A stretch of 39,907 nucleotides of DNA from JBBDSH01 sp040905045 (GTDB taxonomy: Bacteria; Pseudomonadota; Gammaproteobacteria; Eutrophobiales; Eutrophobiaceae). The notes under the pieces are model-generated. The model had not been told where the DNA came from. It ran no database searches and saw only the letters and a list, made by a program, of their open reading frames with translations. The position numbers were made by a program, and so were the translations under genes. Positions within the stretch are counted from its first letter, which is position 1, and every line of letters begins with the position of its first letter. The stretch lies in assembly GCA_040905045.1 (NCBI GenBank), contig JBBDSH010000044.1, positions 1 to 39,907 of the forward strand. The letters are read 5' to 3'. Shown here in pieces: positions 15,906-24,129 of the stretch.

Positions 15906-16799
15906 ATGGTTGATTTCTTCACCGACATCGCCGTCCCCCTCTACGCCATCTCTGTCGGCCTGTGCGTGTTCCTGACCCTGGCGGTCTTCTACCGGCTTCA
16001 CAGCATGGTGGATCAGCATGACCGCGCCTATATGGATCCGCTGTCGTTCAAGCTGAAGCTGGCCTGGCCGCTGATTCAGATCATCGCCCACTTCTTCGTC
16101 CAGTTCCTGCCCTACGAGATCATCGAACGCACGGAACAGCGTCTGATGCGCACCGGGGTCGGCTATCTCCTTACCGGCGAGGAATTCATCGCCCTGCGCA
16201 TTCTCTGCGCCCTGGGCACCCCGTTGCTGGTCTGGTTCGGTCTCACCGCCATGGAGATGAATGAACCCATCTGGCTGGTTGTGGCGCCGCTGGTAGGCTT
16301 TCTGTTGCCGGACATCTGGCTGAGCGATACGCGGAAAAAGCGCGAGAAGGAAGTCATACGAACCCTGCCCGTCTATCTGGACTTCATCACCATGTGCGTG
16401 GAGGCAGGCCTGAATTTCGCCGGCGCCCTGAGCCAGGCCATGGAAAAGGCGCAACCCGGTCCCATGCGCAACGAATTCGCCATCGTTTTGCGTGATATGC
16501 GTTCCGGCCTGTCCCGGGCCGACGCCCTGCGGCGTATGGCGGACAGGCTGGATATCAACGAGATCACCAGTTTCGTTAGTTCCATCATCCAGGCGGAGAA
16601 AATGGGCGCCAGTCTCGCCGCCGTACTGCGGCTGCAGGCGGAACAACGCCGCAACGAGCGTTTCCAGCGCGCCGAGAAACTGGCCATGGAGGCGCCCATC
16701 AAGCTGGTCGGTCCGCTGGTCATCTTTATCTTCCCCGTGACCTTCATTATTCTGGGTTTCCCCATTGTCATGAAGTTCCTGGGAGAAGGGATACTATGA
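15906..16799 (+). CDS. tadC: Tad pilus inner-membrane platform protein TadC
   Basis: A 297-residue GspF/PilC-family membrane protein that partners TadB. Helices lie at about 8-29, 95-118, 122-140 and 270-292. The T2SSF domain (about 150-275) contains LPVYLDFITMCVEAGLNF and FVSSIIQAEKMGASLAAVLR, typical of TadC. The frame stays open upstream into the heptamer repeat, but that would add a low-complexity His/Glu/Pro/Arg/Thr/Ser tract, so the ATG at 15906 is chosen. The sequence before this ATG is repeat with no ribosome site, so initiation may be weak or depend on coupling through the hairpin. The stop overlaps the next start (ATGA). Confidence 0.92.
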   Translation: MVDFFTDIAVPLYAISVGLCVFLTLAVFYRLHSMVDQHDRAYMDPLSFKLKLAWPLIQIIAHFFVQFLPYEIIERTEQRLMRTGVGYLLTGEEFIALRILCALGTPLLVWFGLTAMEMNEPIWLVVAPLVGFLLPDIWLSDTRKKREKEVIRTLPVYLDFITMCVEAGLNFAGALSQAMEKAQPGPMRNEFAIVLRDMRSGLSRADALRRMADRLDINEITSFVSSIIQAEKMGASLAAVLRLQAEQRRNERFQRAEKLAMEAPIKLVGPLVIFIFPVTFIILGFPIVMKFLGEGIL

Positions 16800-17149
16800 T
16801 CCACGGCCGCCTGCTCCGGGCCGACGACCGCAGTTGCCTGATTCCCCGCGTTGCACTCACCGATAACTGGTTCGAGCGCCTGCGCGGTCTGCTGGGTTCA
16901 CCGCCGCCCGGTCAGGGGGAAGCCCTGCTGATCCGGCCCTGTTCTTCCGTGCATACTTTTTTCATGCGTTTCGCCATCGACCTGATCTTCCTTGATCACG
17001 AATGGCGCGTCGCCAAAACCGTAGACTCGCTCAGGCCCTGGCGCATGGCGGCCTGTCCGGCGGCGGCCATGGTACTGGAACTGGCGGAAGGCAGTCTGAA
17101 ACAATTATCCATTTCCCGCGGCATTCAACTGGAATGGCAAGATGCTTAA
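16796..17149 (+). CDS. DUF192 family protein
   Basis: A 117-residue protein of the DUF192 family, whose biochemical role is not established. Family signatures are visible: WFERLRGLLGSPP near the start, LLIRPCSSVHTFFMRFAID in the middle and ILELAEGS-like VLELAEGSLKQL near the end. DUF192 proteins often have signal peptides; this one has none, so it is probably cytosolic. It overlaps tadC by 4 bases and the TadD-like gene by 8, so it is an integral part of the operon, although DUF192 is not a standard Tad component. Confidence 0.85.
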   Translation: MIHGRLLRADDRSCLIPRVALTDNWFERLRGLLGSPPPGQGEALLIRPCSSVHTFFMRFAIDLIFLDHEWRVAKTVDSLRPWRMAACPAAAMVLELAEGSLKQLSISRGIQLEWQDA

Positions 17150-17600
17150 CTGCGAACGAATCACGATCATCCTCCTGGTACTGGCCCTGACCGGCTGTGC
17201 CTCCCAATCCATACAACAGGAACCCGGAGTGGATCTATTCGAACTCCGCGAACAGGCCGACGCAGCCTATGAAGAGGGGGATATGGCCGCCAGCGAAAAA
17301 CATTACACCGTCCTGGTCAAGGAGGTCCCGGGCGAGGCCAGACCATGGTTCCGGCTGGCGAACATCTATGCACGCACCGAGCGTCCCGGCGCCGCCGTGC
17401 GCGCCTATCGCGAAGCCCTGATCCGGGACCCGGAAATGACCAAGGCCTGGTATAATATGGGTATCGTTCAGTTGCGGGAAGCGGCCCACAGTTTCAATGA
17501 ACTGCAGGTCTATGCGGATGCGGAAGATCCGCTCTACATTCAGGGGAACACTCTCCTTGAAGGGATACTGAAACTGATTGGCGATGATAACGACAGGTAA
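17142..17600 (+). CDS. TadD-like TPR lipoprotein
   Basis: A 152-residue lipoprotein: the signal sequence ends in the lipobox LTGC (lipidated Cys19). The rest is two or three tetratricopeptide-type helical hairpins (ADAAYEEGDMAASEKHYT and PWFRLANIYARTERPGAAVR, then AWYNMGIVQLREA). TadD proteins are TPR lipoproteins thought to act as pilotins for the Tad secretin, which fits its place among the pilus genes. It is shorter than typical TadD. It overlaps the DUF192 gene upstream and is followed by tadE after 9 bases. Confidence 0.85.
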   Translation: MLNCERITIILLVLALTGCASQSIQQEPGVDLFELREQADAAYEEGDMAASEKHYTVLVKEVPGEARPWFRLANIYARTERPGAAVRAYREALIRDPEMTKAWYNMGIVQLREAAHSFNELQVYADAEDPLYIQGNTLLEGILKLIGDDNDR

Positions 17601-17609
17601 CAACCACAG

Positions 17610-18341
17610 GTGAACCTCTACCCGTATTCCCGTGCCCGCGGCGGACAGGCGATGGTGGAATTTCTTATCGTCCTGCCGTTGCTGTTGCTGTTGATCCTGG
17701 GGACATTGCAGTTTGCCTTTATCTATCACGCCAAGATCACGCTCAACTACGCCGCCTTTGAAGCCGCCCGGGCAGGAAGCCTGAATAAAATGCGCGACTA
17801 TGCCATGGAATACGCCCTGGCGCGGTCTCTGGCGCCGATATACACCCACGATGCCGACATCGACAAATACAAGGAGGGTCGTGCCAAACTCCGCCAGCAG
17901 ATTGAAGACGGTTACATGCGCATCGAGATCGTCAACCCGAGCCCGGAGGCCTTCGCCAATTTCGGCATCAATGAAGGCGGCAAAACGTCGATTCCCAATG
18001 ATAATCTCATCTATCGCGGCACGCCCGCGGACGCAACCGCACCCACGATTCAGGACGCCAATCTGCTCAAGATCCAGGTCTATTACTGTTATGAAATGAT
18101 CGTGCCTTTCGTAAACAAAATCATATGGGCGATGATGCGCTACTCGCCGTCTGAAGCCATGCCCAACAACATGCCGCAGGTGGATCCGGAGCACCGTTTC
18201 GGCGCGCCGGCGGCCGGCACATTCAATGAAGAATGCATCAAGACCAAGCATGATAATGACGATTATTACGGCATCCCCATTCGCGCCCAGGGCATCATGC
18301 GCATGCAGTCCCCGGCGGAGATGCCGCCCGCGACTATCTGA
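17610..18341 (+). CDS. tadE: TadE-like pseudopilin-type pilus protein
   Basis: A 243-residue TadE-family protein and the last gene of the pilus operon. The N-terminus RARGGQAMVEFLIVLPLLLLLILG shows the prepilin-like GQAMVEF (Gly12, Glu17) followed by a membrane helix, and KITLNYAAFEAARAGSL just after it is the usual TadE signature. The rest is extracytoplasmic. The start is GTG at 17610; the only nearby ATG lies inside the GQAMVEF motif and would destroy it. A heptamer-repeat hairpin follows the gene and may end the transcript. Confidence 0.88.
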   Translation: MNLYPYSRARGGQAMVEFLIVLPLLLLLILGTLQFAFIYHAKITLNYAAFEAARAGSLNKMRDYAMEYALARSLAPIYTHDADIDKYKEGRAKLRQQIEDGYMRIEIVNPSPEAFANFGINEGGKTSIPNDNLIYRGTPADATAPTIQDANLLKIQVYYCYEMIVPFVNKIIWAMMRYSPSEAMPNNMPQVDPEHRFGAPAAGTFNEECIKTKHDNDDYYGIPIRAQGIMRMQSPAEMPPATI

Positions 18342-18399
18342 TTGTTATCCGGGCATTTTCTACAAATTAGCCAGGCGCGTCCGGTTTCGCTAACATGAC

Positions 18400-18485
18400 G
18401 AGTGAGGGGTGAGGCGTAAGGAGTGAGGAGTAAATGCAACCGTGGCAAGGATTTACTCCTTACACCCCACCCCTCACTCCTTACC
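18400..18485. repeat. Heptamer-repeat hairpin, GTGAGGN type (copy 1, tadE-mutS gap)
   Basis: The left arm 18400-18434 reads GTGAGGG GTGAGGC GTAAGGA GTGAGGA GTAA in 7-base steps. The right arm 18451-18485 is its approximate reverse complement (TTTACTCCTTAC, CCCCTCACTCCTTACC). It could act as a transcription terminator between the pilus operon and mutS. Confidence 0.85.
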
Positions 18486-18529
18486 ATCAAACAGCGGCAG
18501 ATCATTAAAACATCGGCAAAAGCCCATCC

Positions 18530-21088
18530 ATGTCCGAGAAAGTGAAATCACCCCCGCAACATACCCCGGTGATGCAGCAGTATCTGGGTTTCAAGGCGCA
18601 GTATCCGGACATGCTGCTGTTCTTCCGCATGGGCGATTTCTACGAGCTTTTCTATGATGACGCCGGCAAGGCGGCGAGGCTGCTGGATATCGCCCTGACC
18701 AAACGCGGCAAATCCGGCGGCGAGGACATCCCCATGGCGGGCGTGCCCTATCACGCCGTCGAGTCCTACCTGGCCAGGCTGGTGCAATTGGGCGAGTCGG
18801 TGGTGATCTGCGAACAGATCGGCGACCCCGCGCTTGCCAGGGGTCCGGTGGAACGCAAGGTGATGCGGATCATCACGCCGGGCACCGTCACCGACGAGGC
18901 CCTGCTGGAAGATCGGCGTGATTGCCTGCTGCTGGGCATTCACGACCGGGACGAACAGTACGGCCTGGCCTGCCTGGATCTGACCAGCGGCCGTTTCACG
19001 GTTATGGAGGTGGACGGTATTGAGGCCCTGGACGCGGAACTGAAACGCCTGCAACCCGCCGAGGTCCTGATTCGCGAAGACAGCCCGCTCGTTGAAAGCG
19101 GGCGCAATGAACATTACCGGCTGACAACCCGTGCCGACTGGATTTTCAACCGGGAACCCGCGCTTGAACGCATCCTCGAGCAATACGAAGTCGCCACCCT
19201 GGAAGGGTTCGGCTGTGAGCATATGGATACCGCCCTCTGTGCCGCCGGCGCCGTACTGCATTACGCCGTTGAGACCCAATGCCGTGATCTGACCCATCTG
19301 CAGCCCCCGCGCGTCGAGAGGCAGGAAGACGGCATCATCCTGGATGCCATCAGCCGGCGCAATCTGGAGCTGGAACGCGACCTGTCCGGACGCCGCGATC
19401 ACAGCCTGCTGCAATTGCTGGACAGCACGGTTACCACCATGGGCAGCCGCACGCTGGGCCGCTGGCTGATGCAGCCCCTGCGCGATCATGACGCCCTGCG
19501 CCTGCGCCATGATGCCGTCAACAGCCTGCTGCACAATCGTCTCTACATCGGCCTGCGGGAATCAATGAAACCGGTACGGGACATGGAACGCATCCTGACC
19601 CGCATCGCCCTGCAGTCGGCGCGGCCGCGGGATCTGGTGCAGCTGCGCGACAGCCTGGCGGCACTGCCGGAGATCATGGAAACCCTGTCCGCGTCCGATA
19701 GCCCGCTTTTGCAAACCCTGCTGGGGCGGATCGATCCTTTCACGGTTTTGCACGACTTCCTGAGCAGTGCCGTTGAAGAAACACCGCCGGTAACATTACG
19801 GGACGGCGGCGTCATCGCGGCGGGATTCGACACCGAACTGGACGAACTGCGCCGCCTCGGCAGCGACGTCAATCAATATCTGCTGGACCTGGAAAGCCGC
19901 GAGCGGGAACGTACCGGGATCAGCAATCTGAAGGTCGGTTACAACCGGGTACACGGCTATTACATCGAAATCAGCCGTGTACACAGTCATACCGTCCCCG
20001 ATGAGTACCACCGCCGCCAGACCCTGAAGTCAACGGAACGCTTCATTACCGATGAACTGAAAGGATTTGAAGAAAAGGTGCTCAGCGCCAGGGAAAAAGC
20101 CCTGACCCGGGAAAAACAGCTGTATCAGGAAATCCTGCAGCGGGTTTGTAATGACCTGCAACCGCTGCAGCGAACCGCCGCCGCGGTGGCCGAAACCGAT
20201 GTCCTGGCCGCGTTCGCCGAACGTGCCGAACTACTGGATCTGCATTGTCCGGAATTCAGCCGGGAATCGGGCATCCATATTGTCGGTGGCCGTCACCCGG
20301 TGGTGGAACAGGTACAGACCGAACCCTTCATCGCCAATGACACCCTGCTCGACGACGAGCGCCGCATGCTCGTGATTACCGGCCCCAATATGGGCGGCAA
20401 ATCCACCTACATGCGCCAGACCGCGCTTATCGTCATCCTGGCGCATATCGGCAGCTTCGTTCCCGCCGACAGCGCCCGTATCGGCCCCGTGGACCGGATA
20501 TTCACCCGTATCGGCGCCTCCGACGATCTGGCCGGCGGCCGTTCCACGTTCATGGTGGAGATGGTGGAGACCGCCAATATCCTCAATAACGCCACCGGCG
20601 ACAGCCTCGTCCTGATGGATGAGATCGGCCGAGGTACGGGCACCTACGACGGCCTGGCGCTGGCCTGGGCCTGCGCCGCCCGGCTGGCGAAGAATATTCG
20701 CGCCTACACCCTGTTCGCCACACACTACTTCGAACTGACGGCACTGGCTGAACAATTGGACAGTGCCCGTAACGTCCATCTGGATGCGGTGGAGCACGGT
20801 GAACGTATTCTCTTCATGCACAGCGTCAAGGAAGGGCCCGCCAGCCGCAGTTACGGGCTGCAGGTGGCGCAACTGGCCGGCGTACCCGGGGAGGTCATCG
20901 AACACGCGCGCCGGCGCCTGGGCGAAATGGAAAAAAACCCGCCGCCCGCCGCCGTGGAACAACCCCAGGAAGATCTGTTCCGTAACCCCCACCCGTTAAT
21001 CGACGAGGTGGAACAACTGGACCCGGACCGGCTTTCCCCACGGCAAGCCCTGGATATACTCTACCGTTTACGCTCCCTGCTGGACTGA
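18530..21088 (+). CDS. mutS: DNA mismatch repair protein MutS
   Basis: MutS recognises mismatches and starts methyl-directed repair with MutL. The 852 residues match the family. The mismatch-wedge motif GDFYELF is present (Phe37-x-Glu39). Connector, lever and clamp domains follow, and the ABC-type ATPase domain has Walker A GPNMGGKS (618-625) and Walker B LVLMDEIGRGTGTYDG. The usual GTSTYDG reads GTGTYDG here, a small change next to the Walker B site. The C-terminus after about 800 is short with an acidic LDPDRLSPRQALDILYRL end, as in other proteobacterial MutS. A probable hairpin follows, then a ferredoxin gene, a common gammaproteobacterial neighbour. Confidence 0.98.
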   Translation: MSEKVKSPPQHTPVMQQYLGFKAQYPDMLLFFRMGDFYELFYDDAGKAARLLDIALTKRGKSGGEDIPMAGVPYHAVESYLARLVQLGESVVICEQIGDPALARGPVERKVMRIITPGTVTDEALLEDRRDCLLLGIHDRDEQYGLACLDLTSGRFTVMEVDGIEALDAELKRLQPAEVLIREDSPLVESGRNEHYRLTTRADWIFNREPALERILEQYEVATLEGFGCEHMDTALCAAGAVLHYAVETQCRDLTHLQPPRVERQEDGIILDAISRRNLELERDLSGRRDHSLLQLLDSTVTTMGSRTLGRWLMQPLRDHDALRLRHDAVNSLLHNRLYIGLRESMKPVRDMERILTRIALQSARPRDLVQLRDSLAALPEIMETLSASDSPLLQTLLGRIDPFTVLHDFLSSAVEETPPVTLRDGGVIAAGFDTELDELRRLGSDVNQYLLDLESRERERTGISNLKVGYNRVHGYYIEISRVHSHTVPDEYHRRQTLKSTERFITDELKGFEEKVLSAREKALTREKQLYQEILQRVCNDLQPLQRTAAAVAETDVLAAFAERAELLDLHCPEFSRESGIHIVGGRHPVVEQVQTEPFIANDTLLDDERRMLVITGPNMGGKSTYMRQTALIVILAHIGSFVPADSARIGPVDRIFTRIGASDDLAGGRSTFMVEMVETANILNNATGDSLVLMDEIGRGTGTYDGLALAWACAARLAKNIRAYTLFATHYFELTALAEQLDSARNVHLDAVEHGERILFMHSVKEGPASRSYGLQVAQLAGVPGEVIEHARRRLGEMEKNPPPAAVEQPQEDLFRNPHPLIDEVEQLDPDRLSPRQALDILYRLRSLLD

Positions 21089-21108
21089 GAAAACCGTGAC
21101 GGGAAACG

Positions 21109-21130
21109 ACCGGCCCTTTTGCTGGCCGGT
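21109..21130 (+). terminator. Hairpin after mutS, possible terminator
   Basis: ACCGGCC (21109-21115) pairs perfectly with GGCCGGT (21124-21130) around an 8-base loop, 20 bases after the mutS stop. The following sequence is AT-rich (ATTAAGGGTTATTATT) but has no clean T run, so termination strength is uncertain. Confidence 0.5.
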
Positions 21131-21186
21131 ATTAAGGGTTATTATTTGCGGATTCGAAATTACGTTTACATCTACAGGAAATCGAC

Positions 21187-21510
21187 ATGACTTTTGTTGT
21201 TACTGAAGCCTGCATCAAGTGCAAATACACCGATTGCGTGGAAGTGTGCCCCGTTGACTGCTTTCATGAAGGCCCCAATATGCTGGTCATTGATCCCGAT
21301 GAATGCATCGATTGCACCCTGTGTGAGCCCGAGTGTCCGGTGGAAGCCATCATGTCGGAAGAAGACGTCCCGGACAACCTGCAGGAATACATCGATCTGA
21401 ATGCCGAATTATCCAAGGGATGGCCGGTGATCAACGAAATGAAGGAACCGCCGGAAGACGCCGACGAATGGAAAGACGTCAAGGACAAACGCCAGTACCT
21501 GGAACGCTGA
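21187..21510 (+). CDS. fdxA: Seven-iron ferredoxin FdxA
   Basis: A small cytosolic electron carrier of the Azotobacter ferredoxin I type, with one 3Fe-4S and one 4Fe-4S cluster. The 107 residues match the family length. Cysteines at 9, 17 and 50 fit the three-iron cluster; 21, 40, 43 and 46 fit the four-iron cluster; Cys25 matches the free cysteine of the family. Cys12 is an additional residue in the first loop, also common in this family. The acidic C-terminal extension (KEPPEDADEW) is typical. It follows mutS, as in many gammaproteobacteria; its redox partner is unknown here. Confidence 0.95.
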   Translation: MTFVVTEACIKCKYTDCVEVCPVDCFHEGPNMLVIDPDECIDCTLCEPECPVEAIMSEEDVPDNLQEYIDLNAELSKGWPVINEMKEPPEDADEWKDVKDKRQYLER

Positions 21511-21598
21511 GCCGGGCTTCCCGCCCTCCGGGAGTCCGGCACTCAATCCAGGCCTGTCCCCATAGCCGCCATCCGGGCATGAATGCCGGATCAGGGAA

Positions 21599-22066
21599 AT
21601 GATCGGCCAGGCCGCCCGTTTCTCTGCCGGCTTATGCACGTTCCTGACCATGCTGCTGCCGCCGGACGCTCTCATCGCCGCCGAAGTCTATAAATGGACG
21701 GACGAATCGGGCCGGGTCCACTACGGCGACAAGCCCACGAACAATAATGCCGTCCCGCTGGAGATCCGGAAAGATCCCCCTTCCGAATCCGGTATGGAGG
21801 CACGACGGCAAAAACGTGACGTGTTACTGGAAGCATTTGACGAAGATCGCCGCAGAAAAAAGGAACAAGAGGCAGCGGCACGCAGGGAAGCGGAAGAAAG
21901 AAACAAACGATGTGCAAAGGCGCGCAAACGTCTTGGAAAAGTCGTCAACGCCGGCTTTTTATACAAAAAAACCGACGATCCCAGAAACCCGAGAGTTCTG
22001 ACTGAAGAAGAAAGGAAAGTGGAAACCGAACGACTCCACAGCCAGGTCGAGCAATGGTGCCGATAA
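21599..22066 (+). CDS. Exported DUF4124-domain protein
   Basis: A 155-residue protein with an N-terminal signal peptide (about 1-28) and a DUF4124 module right after it (EVYKWTDESGRVHYGDKP, about 29-46). DUF4124 is a small envelope-associated domain of unknown function, common in proteobacteria. The remainder is strongly charged and probably coiled coil (about 68-115, many R/E/K residues), with a conserved-looking CAKARKRLGKV and a C-terminal cysteine (EQWCR). It lies alone between fdxA and the phosphatase gene. Confidence 0.8.
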   Translation: MIGQAARFSAGLCTFLTMLLPPDALIAAEVYKWTDESGRVHYGDKPTNNNAVPLEIRKDPPSESGMEARRQKRDVLLEAFDEDRRRKKEQEAAARREAEERNKRCAKARKRLGKVVNAGFLYKKTDDPRNPRVLTEEERKVETERLHSQVEQWCR

Positions 22067-22403
22067 TGTCGATTAGCCCGCATATTGATACATTCCGCCT
22101 GAACATGGACAGGATTCACGTAAACGGAGTAATATGATTTTCATCCTGCTGAATGCCCGGTGGGCCAGACGTGCCAGACTGCGGAGATCGACCACCCCAT
22201 GAAACCTCATCCCGCGACGCCGCTGAAGGCCCGCATTGCATTCTCTTACGAACATAACGGCGCCGTCGGATGTATCGGCGGTTCGGATTTCAGCGTCGCC
22301 AGGACAGCTATTTGCACCATGCCGGCCGACTGACGTAACACAATTCGGACACGCACGCCCAAAAATCATATAACTGACTGATAAACATAAGAATATAGTC
22401 AGA
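22067..22403. other. Gene-free stretch before the PP2C gene
   Basis: This stretch of 337 bases has no convincing gene, repeat or hairpin. The last 60 bases before the phosphatase start are AT-rich (TCATATAACTGACTGATAAAC) and probably hold its promoter, but no clear -35/-10 pair stands out. Confidence 0.5.
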
Positions 22404-23219
22404 ATGAGTCTGTCGGAAAAACTCGAAATCGCCAACATCTCGGATGCCGGCAAGCGCCGGCCTCATAACGAGGACAGCACCCTGAGCGACGCGCAACTGG
22501 GCCTGGTCGTGTTGGCCGACGGCATGGGAGGCTACAAGGCCGGGGAAGTCGCCAGCGCCATCGCCGTCACCGCCATCCATTCTTCCGTCAAAGCCGGCCT
22601 GAAGAGCCCGCCGGATGCCGGTGAGGATACCCTTTCGGCCGAATCCGAACTCATTAAACAGGCAATAATCCACAGTAATTCAGAGATTTACAAAGCCGCT
22701 CTGAAGGACGAGCAGTGCCAGGGCATGGGCACCACTATCATTGCCGTGCTGTTTCATGACAACGCCGTCACCATCGGCCATGTGGGTGACTCGCGGGTCT
22801 ATCGCATGCGCAACAACCTGTTCCGGCAGATCACCCGGGATCACTCGTTAATTCAGGAACTTATCGATCGGGGCGTGTATACGCCGGAGGAAGCGGCCGA
22901 GAATACGCCCAGAAACCTGGTGACCCGGGCCCTGGGCATTGATCGGAAAGTGCAGGTGGAGGTGACGGAGGAAGCGGTACTGCCGGGGGACATCTACCTT
23001 CTGTGTTCCGACGGATTGAATGATATGGTAAATGATGAAGAAATTCACTTAACCCTAAGTAAATATAGTGCTAATCTTGCACAAGCTGCCGAGGAATTAG
23101 TACGCTTGGCCAACATGAAAGGGGGCAAGGACAATATCTCTATCATCCTGATACGGGTGCAGGCGAATTTTTCCGCATCCCGCGGCGGGCTAAAAAATCT
23201 AATAAGTCGTTTCTTTTGA
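22404..23219 (+). CDS. PP2C-family serine/threonine protein phosphatase
   Basis: A 271-residue cytosolic metal-dependent phosphatase of the PrpC/Stp type. All core motifs are present: RRPHNED near residue 20, VLADGMGGYKAGE, IGHVGDSRVYR, the LCSDGLNDMV block and GGKDNISIILI, so both metal-binding aspartates are intact. The final 15 residues (SASRGGLKNLISRFF) are basic. The next gene, 25 bases on, encodes a protein with FHA domains that bind phosphothreonine. Such pairs usually work with a Ser/Thr kinase, and none is encoded in the window. Confidence 0.93.
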   Translation: MSLSEKLEIANISDAGKRRPHNEDSTLSDAQLGLVVLADGMGGYKAGEVASAIAVTAIHSSVKAGLKSPPDAGEDTLSAESELIKQAIIHSNSEIYKAALKDEQCQGMGTTIIAVLFHDNAVTIGHVGDSRVYRMRNNLFRQITRDHSLIQELIDRGVYTPEEAAENTPRNLVTRALGIDRKVQVEVTEEAVLPGDIYLLCSDGLNDMVNDEEIHLTLSKYSANLAQAAEELVRLANMKGGKDNISIILIRVQANFSASRGGLKNLISRFF

Positions 23220-23244
23220 TGTCAGGGGACTGGGACAAAAACCA

Positions 23245-24006
23245 ATGGCAAAGTTAGTTCTGAGCTTAAACGGTGTCGTTCAAGGGGAATACGAGCTTAC
23301 TAATGAGCGCCTCACCATCGGGCGTAAGCCTGAAAACGACATTCCGATAGACAATCTCGCCGTCAGCGGCAAACATGCCCTGATCATCACCATTCTGGAC
23401 GATTCCTTCCTGGAAGATCTGGGCAGCACCAACGGCACCTATGTTAACGGCAAACTCGTTAAGAAACATGCCCTTAAGGACGGGGATGTCATCGCCATCG
23501 GCAAGCACGAGCTGAAATACGTCAACGAAAACGCCACCGCCGACGACGACGAATTCGAAAAAACCATGATCATCAAGCCGGGCTCGGCCAGCGCCGCCGT
23601 GGCCGCCGCCCAGGCGGCGGAAAAGGCCGGTGCCGGTCCTGTAGAAGACGCCAAACCCGCCGCCTCCGGCGGTGACGGCGCCTCCGCCGCCGCAGCCTCG
23701 GCCGCGCCGTCGCCTTCCACGTCCGGCATGCCCCTGGGCCGCTTGACCGTCCTCAACGGCCCCATCGCCGGCAAGGAACTGGAGCTGACCAAGGCCCTGG
23801 TGACACTGGGCAAGCCCGGCACCCAGGTAGCCGTCATCTCACGCCGTCCACAGGGGTATTTCCTGACTCATATCGAGAGCGACGGCGACGGCAAGCGCTA
23901 CCCCACCGTCAACGGCGAGGGTATCGGACCCAAGGCTTATCAACTCAAGGACGGTGACCTGATCGAGCTGGCAGGCATCAAGATGGAGTTTTCGGTAGGT
24001 TCGTAA
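23245..24006 (+). CDS. Protein with two FHA domains
   Basis: A 253-residue cytosolic protein. The first FHA domain (about 5-92) is canonical for phosphothreonine binding: IGRKPENDI, SGKHA and STNGTYVNG are all there. A low-complexity Ala/Pro/Ser linker (about 110-160) leads to a second, degenerate FHA-like domain (about 163-253: LGRLTVLNG, VTLGKPG, AVISRRPQGYF, LKDGDLIELAG), in which the GR and the Asn-Gly loop are altered. DDEFEKTMI just after the first domain may be a phospho-acceptor (a Thr flanked by acidic residues), as in other FHA proteins, which is inference. It is 25 bases from the PP2C gene and presumably cotranscribed. Confidence 0.9.
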   Translation: MAKLVLSLNGVVQGEYELTNERLTIGRKPENDIPIDNLAVSGKHALIITILDDSFLEDLGSTNGTYVNGKLVKKHALKDGDVIAIGKHELKYVNENATADDDEFEKTMIIKPGSASAAVAAAQAAEKAGAGPVEDAKPAASGGDGASAAAASAAPSPSTSGMPLGRLTVLNGPIAGKELELTKALVTLGKPGTQVAVISRRPQGYFLTHIESDGDGKRYPTVNGEGIGPKAYQLKDGDLIELAGIKMEFSVGS

Positions 24007-24056
24007 TTCCCTTCACTTCTGTGTCTCCGACAAGCACCGGTACAAGGACTTGCGCA

Positions 24057-24129
24057 GTGAGGAGTGAGGAGTAAGGCGTCAGTGGAATCCTTGGCTATGT
24101 TTTTTTACTCCTCACTCCTCACTTCTTAC
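24057..24129. repeat. Heptamer-repeat hairpin, GTGAGGN type (copy 2)
   Basis: The left arm (from 24057) reads GTGAGGA GTGAGGA GTAAGGC; the right arm (24105-24129) is TTACTCCTCACTCCTCACTTCTTAC-like and ends inside the stop codon of the DUF1841 gene (24126-24128). It sits between two convergent genes and has a run of seven Ts before the right arm, so it could end transcripts from both sides. Confidence 0.85.

Noticed and set aside
22080..22400. Possible small gene or gene remnant before the PP2C gene
   Set aside because: No frame has a plausible start, ribosome site or recognisable product.
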